Of a stretch of 64,000 nucleotides of DNA, positions 49,181 to 58,275 are shown piece after piece. The stretch lies in assembly GCA_030849465.1 (NCBI GenBank), contig JARVLF010000016.1, forward strand, positions 1,550,001-1,614,000. Direction: 5' to 3'. Positions within the stretch are counted from its first letter, which is position 1. Each line of letters begins with the position of its first letter. Source of the stretch: Moesziomyces globuligerus. Taxonomy: Eukaryota; Basidiomycota; Ustilaginomycetes; Ustilaginales; Ustilaginaceae. The translations under genes and the position numbers were made by a program. Under the pieces are notes generated by a model. It had not been told where the DNA came from, did not search any database, and worked only from the letters and a program-made list of their open reading frames with translations.

Positions 49181-50173
49181 ATGGCCTTCCGACCGCAAGG
49201 GGGTAGGTGGACGAGGTTTCTGCGGCTGCCGACGCTGGCGCAGACGGCGCGTACGTCTGTGGTGACGCTGCAGGTGGCGTGTACGGTGCATCTGATCAAC
49301 GAGCACGTGTTTGAGATCCGCAACTCGACGGGTGCTTCGATGCTGCCGACGCTAGCGATCGAGGGCGACTTCCTCCTCCAGCTGCGCCTGCCATTCTTCT
49401 CGCTTCTCAACTCGCTCTCCCGGGCCGGTTCGAACGACACGGACGCAAGCTCAACGCATCCGTACCACAGGGCAAGTAGGATAGGTGGGTCGAGCTTCTC
49501 GAAGCACGACCAGGCGCAGGGGACGGGGCTGCAGGTGGGGGATTTGGTGGTGGCGCTCTCGCCGTTTGATCCGAGCCGCACCGTGTGCAAGCGCGTCATC
49601 GGGCTTCCGGGCGATACGGTATGTCTGGATCCGAGGATGCGACCGCTTCCCGAGCACGCCTGGCGCGGTCGTTCGAAGACACCTGCCAAGGCGCAGCGCC
49701 AAGAGCAAGCACTTGGCACACGGGTCAAGTTCCAAGACGTGCTTGCGAGATCCGACACCGAAGCGGCTGCGGATCAAGAGCCCGAGAAGGAGCTGGGGAC
49801 TAGGATGGTTCGGTTCGAGGATCTGTTGGCGGAAGTCGGGGTGGTGACAGGCAAGCAAGGTAGGGGAGAGGTGGATGTGTTTGCGAGCATGGATACGGAT
49901 GCACCGCGGAAGGGGCCGGGGGAGGCGGATACCGAGGCGCACAATACGGCGGCGCTGCGGGATCTCGAGCAGTCGTACGTGCGCGCGCGCGGCGACGTGC
50001 AGTACGTCACCGTACCCCTCGGCCACGTCTGGCTCGCGGGCGACAACATGAGCAACTCGACCGACAGCCGTCACTACGGCCCTGTCCCCCTCGGCATGGT
50101 CCGCGGTAAGGTCCTCGCCCGCGTCTACCCAAACCCGCAATGGCTCCACAACAAGCTCACTCTCGTAGACTAG
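49181..50173 (+). CDS. Mitochondrial inner membrane protease subunit 1 (Imp1-like), enlarged
   Basis: One exon, 330 residues. The start was set at the first ATG (MAFRPQGGRW); an upstream TTG is in frame. Imp1 is a type I signal peptidase of the inner membrane that removes sorting signals on the intermembrane-space side. The catalytic Ser53 is in GASMLPTL, with the hydrophobic anchor just before it. The general-base Lys137 is in TVCKRVIGLPGD, and the conserved C-terminal box is GHVWLAGDNMSNSTDSRHYG then PVPLGMVRGKV. Typical Imp1 is about 160-190 residues. Here two hydrophilic inserts, about 75-115 and 152-280, nearly double the length; both keep the frame and lie in loops between catalytic strands. 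Imp2 is less likely because of the RVIGLPGD and DSRHYGPVP spacing. The stop lies 137 bp from that of the convergent Rer2-like gene. Confidence 0.88.
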   Translation: MAFRPQGGRWTRFLRLPTLAQTARTSVVTLQVACTVHLINEHVFEIRNSTGASMLPTLAIEGDFLLQLRLPFFSLLNSLSRAGSNDTDASSTHPYHRASRIGGSSFSKHDQAQGTGLQVGDLVVALSPFDPSRTVCKRVIGLPGDTVCLDPRMRPLPEHAWRGRSKTPAKAQRQEQALGTRVKFQDVLARSDTEAAADQEPEKELGTRMVRFEDLLAEVGVVTGKQGRGEVDVFASMDTDAPRKGPGEADTEAHNTAALRDLEQSYVRARGDVQYVTVPLGHVWLAGDNMSNSTDSRHYGPVPLGMVRGKVLARVYPNPQWLHNKLTLVD

Positions 50174-50310
50174 CCCCATCCGAGGCGCCACACTCGAGAA
50201 TGCCACATCGACGCAAGACTGGAGAAATACGACAAGGCCGATACGCGGGTATATGGGTATGCGTGTAAAAGGGAGGCAAAGCAGAACGAGGGAGAGGGTG
50301 TGGAGCGAGT

Positions 50311-51327
50311 TCAAGACCAGCCCGAGGATTTGCGGAGGGCGGCGCTCCAGTGGTGGCGCTGCCAGTCGAGGATGATGGGGACCATGTCGAGCAGGCCGAA
50401 CTGGGGCCAGAACTTGTCGACAAAGTGCATGTGCGTATGCTCGGTGGCCTGCCAGAGCATAAAGTCGCTGAGGCGCGAGACGCCCGAGGTGCGGACGAGG
50501 ATGTCCAACGGCGGCGAATGCGCGAGCTGCATCTCGTCCTCGAGCTCTTGCGGCGAGACGTCCATCGTCACCTCGTCCAACACGTGCTCCATCGCCGACT
50601 TCTCCTCTTCATCTCCCCGGAAAGCTGTGAGCTGGTGGGACCTTTCGGCGACGACGGCTTTTTCGAGCGTGCGAAGCTTGCGGTCGAGCACGGTGCGTGC
50701 CGCGCCTGTGATCTCGTCTCTGCTCGCGTAGGGCATGCAGATGTTGAGCGTTGCCTTTGTGTTGTTCCTCGTCATGTCCTCCACCTTTTCTACCGCCTGC
50801 CTCACATCTTCGGGCAGCAATTCCTTGCGGCCTGCGATGCGGACGCGCACCGAGTAGCGCGCGATCAGTTCGCCGTGGCCCGCGAGCTCGACGAGGCGCG
50901 TCTTTGCGATCTGCATGAGCGCATCGACCTCGCGCGCGCTGCGCTTGAAGTTGTCGATGGCAAACGCGTAGACGGTGACCGTATCCAGACCGCGCAAGTT
51001 TAGGCACACCTCGAGCACCGACTTGAGCGTCGCAAAACCGCTGAGGTGACCCTGCTGGATCGTGTGCTGCGACGTACGCGCCCACCGCCGGTTGCCGTCC
51101 ATGACAAAGGCAATGTGACGTGGAATCGGACCGAGCGAGAGCGTGTGCAGCAGAAGCTGCTGCGGCGTCGGAATCGGAAGCAGCGAAAAGAGCGAGAGCG
51201 GCGACAGCGCCACCTGCTTGAGCATCTCGGTCTTGCTCGGCGACGAGGAGCGAGGATCGGAGGCATGGCTGCGATTCGCTTCGCCTTCGAGCGCCGTCGG
51301 ACTGCAGTCACTATGGACGGCCGACAT
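50311..51327 (-). CDS. RER2: cis-Prenyltransferase / dehydrodolichyl diphosphate synthase (Rer2/Srt1 type)
   Basis: One exon, 338 residues. It extends farnesyl diphosphate with isopentenyl units in cis to make the dolichol precursor for protein glycosylation at the ER. Signature regions are present in order: HIAFVMDGNRRWA with the catalytic Asp (about 71-83), GFATLKSVLEVC, TVYAFAIDNFKRSAREVDAL, and near the C-terminus DILVRTSGVSRLSDFMLWQ with its substrate-phosphate Arg residues, then FVDKFWPQFGLLD. A charged insert at about 240-270 (SAMEHVLDEVTMDVSPQELE) precedes the last motif. The eukaryotic enzyme normally needs a Nus1/NgBR partner, which is not encoded here. It is divergent from the Laa2-like gene, with 354 bp between start codons. 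Confidence 0.95.
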   Translation of the reverse strand: MSAVHSDCSPTALEGEANRSHASDPRSSSPSKTEMLKQVALSPLSLFSLLPIPTPQQLLLHTLSLGPIPRHIAFVMDGNRRWARTSQHTIQQGHLSGFATLKSVLEVCLNLRGLDTVTVYAFAIDNFKRSAREVDALMQIAKTRLVELAGHGELIARYSVRVRIAGRKELLPEDVRQAVEKVEDMTRNNTKATLNICMPYASRDEITGAARTVLDRKLRTLEKAVVAERSHQLTAFRGDEEEKSAMEHVLDEVTMDVSPQELEDEMQLAHSPPLDILVRTSGVSRLSDFMLWQATEHTHMHFVDKFWPQFGLLDMVPIILDWQRHHWSAALRKSSGWS

Positions 51328-51681
51328 GGTGGTTCAATAAGCAGGGTACTCTGCTTGTTCTCTCTCAGAGAGAGGGGGGAGAGAGGATGCTGAAGGCAGA
51401 AAGCAGAAAGCAGGTGTCAGGGTCTCGTCTGGGAATCTTCCACAGCAGAGCTCGCCGCTTCCGAGTTCCGTACATTCGCTCTCAGCTTCCACGCGAACTC
51501 CAATCGGCACCAATATCGGGCGCATCCTGAGTCGGATCGGCGACATTTGGACAGCGCGCGGTTGGGCCAACGTCACAGCTCGGAGCAAAGGCGCTTTCGC
51601 ATCGATTCCCACTCGTCCACGCGCTGCCACCATCGTGCTTGCACTGGCCCGCACGCAGACGCCGCCAAGACGCATACCAGC
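51328..51681. promoter_or_regulatory. Short divergent promoter region, RER2 / Laa2-like
   Basis: 354 bp between the start codons of a glycosylation gene and a vesicle-traffic gene. No TATA box or repeat was recognised. Confidence 0.5.
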
Positions 51682-53505
51682 ATGGACTCGGACGCCTTTG
51701 CTGTCTGGGACGATCCCAAGCCAGCGGCAGCAGCATCGTCATCTGCTGTCGCATCGACTTCCAGCCCCCCGCGAGCAGCAGACGAGGCGCGCATCTCGCT
51801 CGAATACGAGGACGAGGATCCGGGCTGGGGCATCGCCTCGGCATCGACATCGAGAGCGACGAGCCCCGAAAAGTCGCGCAAACAGCCAGCACCGTCACGC
51901 TCTCGATCCCAGGCGCGCCTCTCGCCGAGCGTACCGGCCGAGCCGGCGGTAGCGTCGGACGTGGCTTCGCCTGTGGCCGTCGAGGAGACAGCGCAGCAGG
52001 ACGGCCTCGTCTCGAAAACAACAGACTTCGCAGATCAGGTCACAGTCAGTACGGAAGAGAAGGAGGCAGAGGTAGCTGCAGGAGATACGGCGGAGGAGAA
52101 CGGGTCGGAGGAGGACGTGTTCGAGAACACACACGAGCAGCTCGACACGGCGCGGGAAACGCCAGCGAAACCTGCGCAGACACACTCGGAGGAAGAGAGC
52201 GCCGCTCTGCCGAGCACGGAGCAAGAGGCGAAGACCAAGCCCGAAGCGGGCGGCGATGAGGAGGACGGCTTCGACGACTTTGGCGAGCCTTCCGGATCGG
52301 GCGCGGCGGGAGGCGGAGCTGACGCGGACGATTTCGGCGATTTCGACGACTTTGAAACGGGCGATGCGGAGCACGACGACGGCTTTGGAGACGACTTCAA
52401 CGACGGCGGCTTCACCGACGGTGCGGAGGCAGGAGAGGCAGTTGCTTCGACGAGTGCACCGCAAGCCGTGCCAGCGGCAGCGGCATCGGCAGCACCGACG
52501 CGCGCATGGACGCCGCTCGAGGTCACGACGGGCTCGAAGCGGCACGATGTGGCGTCTGCGGTGAGTGGATTGCTTCCGCTGTCGGTGGGTGCGGAGGCGG
52601 AGCTGTCGAGTGCGGCGTTGCGGCAGGTCGAGGGGCCGGGGCAGGTGCTTGTGAGCGCGGGCTCGCGGGCGCTGTGGACGGAGCTCTCGTCGCTGCCTTC
52701 GGTCAAGCCGATCGACTGGGTGCGAAGCCGAACGCGCCGCGATCACCTCATCTCGATGGGTGTGCCGGTGAATCTGGACGAGATCCACTCGTCGTCGTAC
52801 GACTCGCACGCGCGTCGCTCGGTGCTGCCTCCGCTGCGGCTCGAGTACGATCCCAACGCCAAACGCAGCAACAGCGGTGGAGGCGCCGAGGTGGGTGTGG
52901 GGTTGCAGAGGAGTAGTAGTCTCAAGCTCACCGGGACTGGGGTGGGAGGGGTGGTGATGGGGAATCGGTCTGTATCGACCTCGAACAGTCCGCGCGATGG
53001 ACGGTCGAGTCCGGCGCTGGGCTCGAGTCGCGAACGGATGGCGGAACGACGACGGGAGGAGCTAGGGTTGGGACGTGCGCCGACGGTGGATCTGCGACGA
53101 GCCGAGGAGATGGTGGGTAAGAGCGAGGAGGATTTGACGTTGCTCTCGTTGCCCGCGCTGCGGGCGATGGTGCGTGAGCTCAACGCGCTGACGACGGCAA
53201 CGTCGGGGCTCTTGACCCACCACCTCACGCTGCGCGAGAGCTACCAGGCGGATTCGGAGATGTACAACTCGATGATCAAGGAGCTCGTCACCGGCGCCGC
53301 CTCGCGGTTTAGCGGAGGCGCAGCCTCGAGCAGCTCGGCCTCGGGAGGCAGGGGCGATATGCGTAGGTCGACGACCATGGGCGTGAGCACTTCCAACCCG
53401 GGCAAGGCGAGGGTCAACAGCCTGCCCCCCGCCTCGATCGCGTCCAACGCAAGAGCCATGAGCCCATCACTCCGTGGTGGCGTTGGCTCGAGCCCTAGAC
53501 GCTGA
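51682..53505 (+). CDS. Probable Laa2-like AP-1 accessory protein (DUF5102 type)
   Basis: One exon, 607 residues. The start was set at the ATG of MDSDAFAVWDD. The first 300 residues are acidic and disordered and carry a cluster of phenylalanine motifs (DGFDDFGE, DDFGDFDDFE, GFGDDF), which in aftiphilin and Laa2 bind the gamma-adaptin ear of AP-1. A folded domain follows at about 325-420: LWTELSSLPSVKPIDWVRSR then HLISMGVPVNLDEI. This is the pattern I associate with fungal Laa2 (DUF5102). A C-terminal helical segment (about 520-560, LPALRAMVRELNALTTATSG) looks like a short coiled coil. Laa2 works with Laa1 in AP-1 traffic between the trans-Golgi and endosomes. The identification is by motif recall and not certain; another ear-binding adaptor is the alternative. 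Confidence 0.6.
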   Translation: MDSDAFAVWDDPKPAAAASSSAVASTSSPPRAADEARISLEYEDEDPGWGIASASTSRATSPEKSRKQPAPSRSRSQARLSPSVPAEPAVASDVASPVAVEETAQQDGLVSKTTDFADQVTVSTEEKEAEVAAGDTAEENGSEEDVFENTHEQLDTARETPAKPAQTHSEEESAALPSTEQEAKTKPEAGGDEEDGFDDFGEPSGSGAAGGGADADDFGDFDDFETGDAEHDDGFGDDFNDGGFTDGAEAGEAVASTSAPQAVPAAAASAAPTRAWTPLEVTTGSKRHDVASAVSGLLPLSVGAEAELSSAALRQVEGPGQVLVSAGSRALWTELSSLPSVKPIDWVRSRTRRDHLISMGVPVNLDEIHSSSYDSHARRSVLPPLRLEYDPNAKRSNSGGGAEVGVGLQRSSSLKLTGTGVGGVVMGNRSVSTSNSPRDGRSSPALGSSRERMAERRREELGLGRAPTVDLRRAEEMVGKSEEDLTLLSLPALRAMVRELNALTTATSGLLTHHLTLRESYQADSEMYNSMIKELVTGAASRFSGGAASSSSASGGRGDMRRSTTMGVSTSNPGKARVNSLPPASIASNARAMSPSLRGGVGSSPRR

Positions 53506-54765
53506 ACGGGACCTCATGCACGTCAGAATGCAAAAACCGTACCCTCACACTTTCTCAGTCGCTTCAATCGTGGGTCGGCCTCAGGTGGATCGGGGAAAAG
53601 AAAGGGGGGGGGGGGGTTTGTTTGTGAGGGATCGATGCGTGACCGATATGGCCGGGGGTGCGTGTGCTTGCCACGAGGTGGATCACGATGGCAATCCGAG
53701 CGAGGCGAGGGTAGCATGGTGAGCGCGAGTCCAAAACCGCACGAGGGTGAGGGGGATGGGATGATCATGCCAATGGATGAGACGTTAGCCGGAACCAGTT
53801 CCGAGGTTGGCAACAAGGGCAACAGGGGCAGCACGACATGGCACGCCGCGCTCGTCGAAAGTCTAGGCGGCGGTTGGTACCGACGGAGAAAAACACACTC
53901 GAGCCCTACTGTAACCTCGGCGTTCGGAAGATGCATGCTGCCTAGAGCCAGCGGAGCATCAAAAGTCGCAGCGTGGAACGAGCCGAAAAGAAAAACAGAA
54001 AGGTTGGCTCCGACCGCACCACCGCCCCCCACGCACCCCGCAGAGTGTTTCACGCTAAACCCCATCCAACGCCTTCCTGGCGCGACGCCAGCCGAGAGAC
54101 CAAGCCGACCAAGCGGAGCAAGCGAGGAGGATTTTCAAGGGTTTGAGCAATGCGCTGTCAATCCGCACCCAAATGCACTTTAGACACTTTCCCCTCGGAA
54201 TATTAGCACGCCCCTACCTGAGTCGCGTGTTTACCGCAACCCCAATCCGCGAAAAATTGGCACTGCTGGCAAATCCCACTTGCAGCTCTGCCCTGCAATC
54301 ATTATATCACATGGTGTCCAACGGCGACAGTGCAGTCTGTATTGTGGTGGAGAGCGCTGGGGAGCGGCAGGTCGCGAGCCGGATCAGCCGTCGATCCCTC
54401 GCGCCGGATGGCCCGACAAGCAAGCGGGGCGGGGCAGCTGCGTCAATCTCGCTTCGAGTGTAACACGCATCTGCTAGCACAGCTCTCCTCGGCCGCCTCG
54501 GCTTTGCTCGAGTCTCCGCTCTCTGTTTTGCCCCCCTCCTCCTCCTCCTCCTCCTGATGCTTGTGCTCCCTAACTCTGCGCGCCTTGTTTGGTTGCTGCG
54601 ACTCACTCACCTTCCTCCCCCCTCTTCCTCCCCCGCATCAGGGATCCCTTCCATCCGCCCTCCATCATCCTGCCCCCCCCTTGACCCCCATGACCCCTCG
54701 CCCCTGACCTATACCCTATACCCTTCTGATTCCCCATCGAGTGCACCACCCCAAGCCTCATCACC
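53506..54765. other. Intergenic region upstream of the RNase H-like gene
   Basis: Contains 13 G at 53604-53616, an AT-rich ATTATATC at about 54300, and a CTC/TCC repeat at 54533-54556, followed by a pyrimidine-rich leader. No gene was seen. Confidence 0.5.
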
Positions 54766-57700
54766 ATGCCCACCGCCACAAGGCCCAAGAAGCCCGTGGC
54801 CCCCATCGCAAAGCGTCGCCCCTCGGCCGCAGCTCGCTCCGAATCCGGCTACTCGCGACGCTCCTCGCTCGGCTCCTTCAAGACCGCCGCCGGCGCCTCT
54901 GAATACACCTCGGGCTTGTCCGCCGAGGAGCACGATGACGACGACGACGACGACGACGACGACGAAAATAACAACAATAGCCAAGACGACGACGACGAGC
55001 CCACCGTGATCCGCTCAAGCAGCCAGCGCCAACTCGCAGACGCCGCCGACTCGGACGAGGCCGACGAGACCGAGACCGTCTCGCGTCACCCCGCCACGCC
55101 CAAAGGCCTCGTCGCCGCACGCGCAGAACCGGACGAGAACAACTCGAGCCAAGAGTCGGACGATGCGGGTGCGCTCTTCAACCCCAACGCGTCGAGCGAC
55201 ACGGACACCATCCACAAGTCGCCGCCCACCTCGCACGACGATGCCGCCTCGCACGACACGCCGGCCAGCGATCTGCACAGCCCGCTCCGCACCGCAAAGT
55301 CGACGCGCCGCGAGCTCCTCACGCCCGAAGCAGCCGCGCTCACGCCCAAGGGCCGCGACGACCGCAAGTACGTACGCGCCTCGCACGCCAGCCACCTCAC
55401 GCTCCCCTACCAGCGCTCCGAGGCCGGCGACTACCTCGACGCCTCGCGTCGCCTCAGCAAGATGACCATCGCCAGCTACACGACGCGCCGAGCAGCCTCG
55501 CGCGCGGCGAGCTTCGTCGACGAGGAGGACGAGGTGCCCGAGATGCACATGCGCGACGCGCGCGACGCGCGCGACGCGCGATTCCGCTCCGTCTCGGAAC
55601 GAGGCGGATCCAGGTCAAGCCGGCTCGCGCTGCCCGCTTCGCTGCGCGACTTTGGCGGCTCGGTGCGCAACTCGTTCCAGTCGCAGCGTGGACCCGGGTC
55701 GCGCTATGCGAGCAGCTACATGGAGCCCTCGTCGCTCCGATCGCCCTCGAAGCGCGATACGCTCTCCGTGGCCGGTGCGGGCATCTACCAGCGCGACTCG
55801 GACCGGCAGAGCATCAGCTCGCGCCACACGGCGCGCAAGCCCGCCTCGCTCCTCTCCAAGCAGCTCGATGCCGACACGCAGGTCTACCCGGGCACGCGCA
55901 TCCGCAAGTACATCGAGCCGCAACTCAACGAAGCCATGCGCCGCGTCATGAAGCAGTTCTCTGGACACGGCCTCCACGACCATCGCTGCAACGGCTATCC
56001 GATCGCCGTCTTCGTCGGCGCCACCGCGCTCGACACGGGCAGCATCATCCAGCCGCACGTCTCGGGCGCCGTCTCGCTCTACTTTGGGCCGGGGCATCCC
56101 AAGAACATGGCCTCGCTGCTGCCAGACGAGGATCGCACGCCCAGCCACATCCCCAATCCAAAGGCGCCCAATCCGGCTTCGCTCTCGCGCCGCGCCGAGC
56201 TGAGGTCGACCATCACGGCGCTGCACACCATCTACGAGCTCTACCGCGGACGCGCGTGCGCGCACGTCTGCATCGATTCCGCCTACGTCGCCAAGGCGTG
56301 GGGCACCTGGATCCCCACCTGGGAGCTCGACGGCTGGCCGGGCGAGGACGACGAGCGCGAGGGCGACAACGAACGCTGGGAGGAGGAGTACTACCAGCGC
56401 CGTCGCAACCAGCGCCGAGCCTACGATCGCAGCGGTACAAGGTACATGGATCTGCCCGGCCGCCGCGATCGTGGCAGCGAGGCCGGGTATGCGAGCGAGG
56501 GTGGGCGCTTCCGCACTCGCGACTCGCGCGCTCCGCCCGGTCGCAGACACTACGACGACCGCGACGACTGGCTCGCCAGCGACCCCTACGCGGACCGCAG
56601 CCGGCGCCGCGCCGGACCGTCGCCACAGTCGCCTCGTCGACGTGGCGGTCGCAGCAGCTACGACTACTCGTCGGACGAAGACGATTACCATCGCCGCCGT
56701 GGTGGACGCCGAGCCGGATACGATGACGAGGACCGCAGGCGCGGAGGGCCGTACTCGCCCGAACGCGGGCCGTCGCGTCGTCGGCCGATGCGTCGTGCGC
56801 CCGGTCGACGACTGGTCGACGAGGATCTGCTGCGCGAGCTCGCCGACATCCGCTACGAGTTTGCGCGCGTCGAGCGCGATCGTCGGGGCTCGGCGCACCT
56901 CTACCTGATCGACCGGAGCAACAACCCGTCGGACCGGATGGCGCGCGCCGTGGCCAAGTCGGAAGGCAGCCTCCTCCGTCAGCAGGCGGACGATCTCGAG
57001 GCGCGCTCCGAGCTCGGCCTGCACGTCGACGACGACGCCGCCTTGTCGGACGACGAGCGGCTGCTCGACGACGACGACGAGGAGCACGAGTGGGCGGATA
57101 CGCGCAGCCAGATTTCGAGGATGTCCAAGAGCACGCGCGCCGGCGCCATGAGCAGCCGCAACAGCACGCGCGGTAGCATCATCTCGAACGCCAACGGCAG
57201 GCTGCGCACCAGCGCCTCGCTGCCCTCGGGCCACCTGCGCGGCGCACCCAGGCGGCAGCTCGATACGTTTGCCGAGGAAGACGAACAGGACCTCGCCGAC
57301 GATGCGCGCTCGGTGAGGACGCATCGCTCCGAGCGCTCGAGAAAGTCGACGCGCGCCGAGCGCGAGAGGGACGACTACCTCGCCAGGCAGCAGAGGCTCG
57401 ATGCGGAAGCGGCCGCAGCGGGACAGAGGCGGTCCACCGGTCTCGGCAAGCGTTCCGCCTCGCGCGCCAGCCATCTCGCTCCCCCCGCGGCTTCGGAGCG
57501 CGGAGGGGGCTCGCGGCGCTCGCTGGATTCGAGGAGCGCGAGTCGCATGTCGACCGATGTGCTCTCGCCCGAGGCCGGGTCGAGGCGTGGCTCGATGGAT
57601 GCGCGCAGGGTCTCGGCGGTGCGTTCGCAGCCGGATATCCGCGCCAGGGCCAGAACGTCGGTACGCGGTGCGCTCGCCTCGGCCGCCCTGCGCCAGGCGG

Positions 57701-58275
57701 CAGAGGACGAGGAGGAGGACGACTACCGCCGTCCGCGCGGCTCGATGCAGCTCCACCGCGATCACTCTGGCGGACCTCGTCATCCTCGCAGCCGCATCAT
57801 GGCGGAGCGCAACGACGACGGCGACGACGCGGGCTATCCCGAGATCGACGACCTCGTCCCGCCGGCGCGCGTCTGGGATGCCGGGTCGGTCCGTTCGCGC
57901 ACCAGCCTCGACTCGCGCCGTCGGCTTGCGGCTTCGCCCAACTCGCCCAGTTCGCCGCGCAAGCCCGGGCTGTTTGGCACGCGCGCGCGCGAGCCCAAGC
58001 CGTCCGCGCCCCAATCGCCACGTTCCGAGCGTGGATTCGGCCTCTTTTCGAACCGCTCGACGCCTTCGTTGCACCGCTCGCCCGCGCCCGAGGACGAAGA
58101 CTACGAATGGTCCAAATCCGCCTCGCCCCGCAAGGGCAAGGGCAAGCATAGCCAGAGACAGTGGCATTCGACCACTCCCAACGATTACGCCGATCCCCAG
58201 CGCTCGCACTGGGACACCGAAGAGGGCACTAAGAAGGCTGGCTTCTTTGGACGCATGTTTGGCCGCAAAAAATAG
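54766..58275 (+). CDS. Large disordered protein with a split, partly degenerate RNase H-like domain
   Basis: One exon, 1169 residues. The N-terminal 400 residues are Ser/Asp-rich, with ten consecutive Asp near residue 59 and three RDA tripeptides near 265-273. From about 405 the sequence follows the RNase HI fold: a strand GYPIAVFVGATAL, then SGAVSLYFGPGHPKN, RAELRSTITALHTIYELY (conserved Glu at about 478), VCIDSAYVAKAWGTWIPTW (conserved Asp at about 504) and ELDGWPGE. About 155 Arg/Tyr/Asp-rich residues (525-683) then intervene before DEDLLRELADIRYEF, a strand HLYLIDRSNNP and SDRMARAVAKSEG (Asp about 724). The first catalytic Asp, normally in a DGA/DGS motif, appears replaced (VGAT). The C-terminal 430 residues are Arg/Ser-rich and end in a basic amphipathic segment, GFFGRMFGRKK. 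The domain call is by eye. Confidence 0.7.
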   Translation: MPTATRPKKPVAPIAKRRPSAAARSESGYSRRSSLGSFKTAAGASEYTSGLSAEEHDDDDDDDDDDENNNNSQDDDDEPTVIRSSSQRQLADAADSDEADETETVSRHPATPKGLVAARAEPDENNSSQESDDAGALFNPNASSDTDTIHKSPPTSHDDAASHDTPASDLHSPLRTAKSTRRELLTPEAAALTPKGRDDRKYVRASHASHLTLPYQRSEAGDYLDASRRLSKMTIASYTTRRAASRAASFVDEEDEVPEMHMRDARDARDARFRSVSERGGSRSSRLALPASLRDFGGSVRNSFQSQRGPGSRYASSYMEPSSLRSPSKRDTLSVAGAGIYQRDSDRQSISSRHTARKPASLLSKQLDADTQVYPGTRIRKYIEPQLNEAMRRVMKQFSGHGLHDHRCNGYPIAVFVGATALDTGSIIQPHVSGAVSLYFGPGHPKNMASLLPDEDRTPSHIPNPKAPNPASLSRRAELRSTITALHTIYELYRGRACAHVCIDSAYVAKAWGTWIPTWELDGWPGEDDEREGDNERWEEEYYQRRRNQRRAYDRSGTRYMDLPGRRDRGSEAGYASEGGRFRTRDSRAPPGRRHYDDRDDWLASDPYADRSRRRAGPSPQSPRRRGGRSSYDYSSDEDDYHRRRGGRRAGYDDEDRRRGGPYSPERGPSRRRPMRRAPGRRLVDEDLLRELADIRYEFARVERDRRGSAHLYLIDRSNNPSDRMARAVAKSEGSLLRQQADDLEARSELGLHVDDDAALSDDERLLDDDDEEHEWADTRSQISRMSKSTRAGAMSSRNSTRGSIISNANGRLRTSASLPSGHLRGAPRRQLDTFAEEDEQDLADDARSVRTHRSERSRKSTRAERERDDYLARQQRLDAEAAAAGQRRSTGLGKRSASRASHLAPPAASERGGGSRRSLDSRSASRMSTDVLSPEAGSRRGSMDARRVSAVRSQPDIRARARTSVRGALASAALRQAAEDEEEDDYRRPRGSMQLHRDHSGGPRHPRSRIMAERNDDGDDAGYPEIDDLVPPARVWDAGSVRSRTSLDSRRRLAASPNSPSSPRKPGLFGTRAREPKPSAPQSPRSERGFGLFSNRSTPSLHRSPAPEDEDYEWSKSASPRKGKGKHSQRQWHSTTPNDYADPQRSHWDTEEGTKKAGFFGRMFGRKK

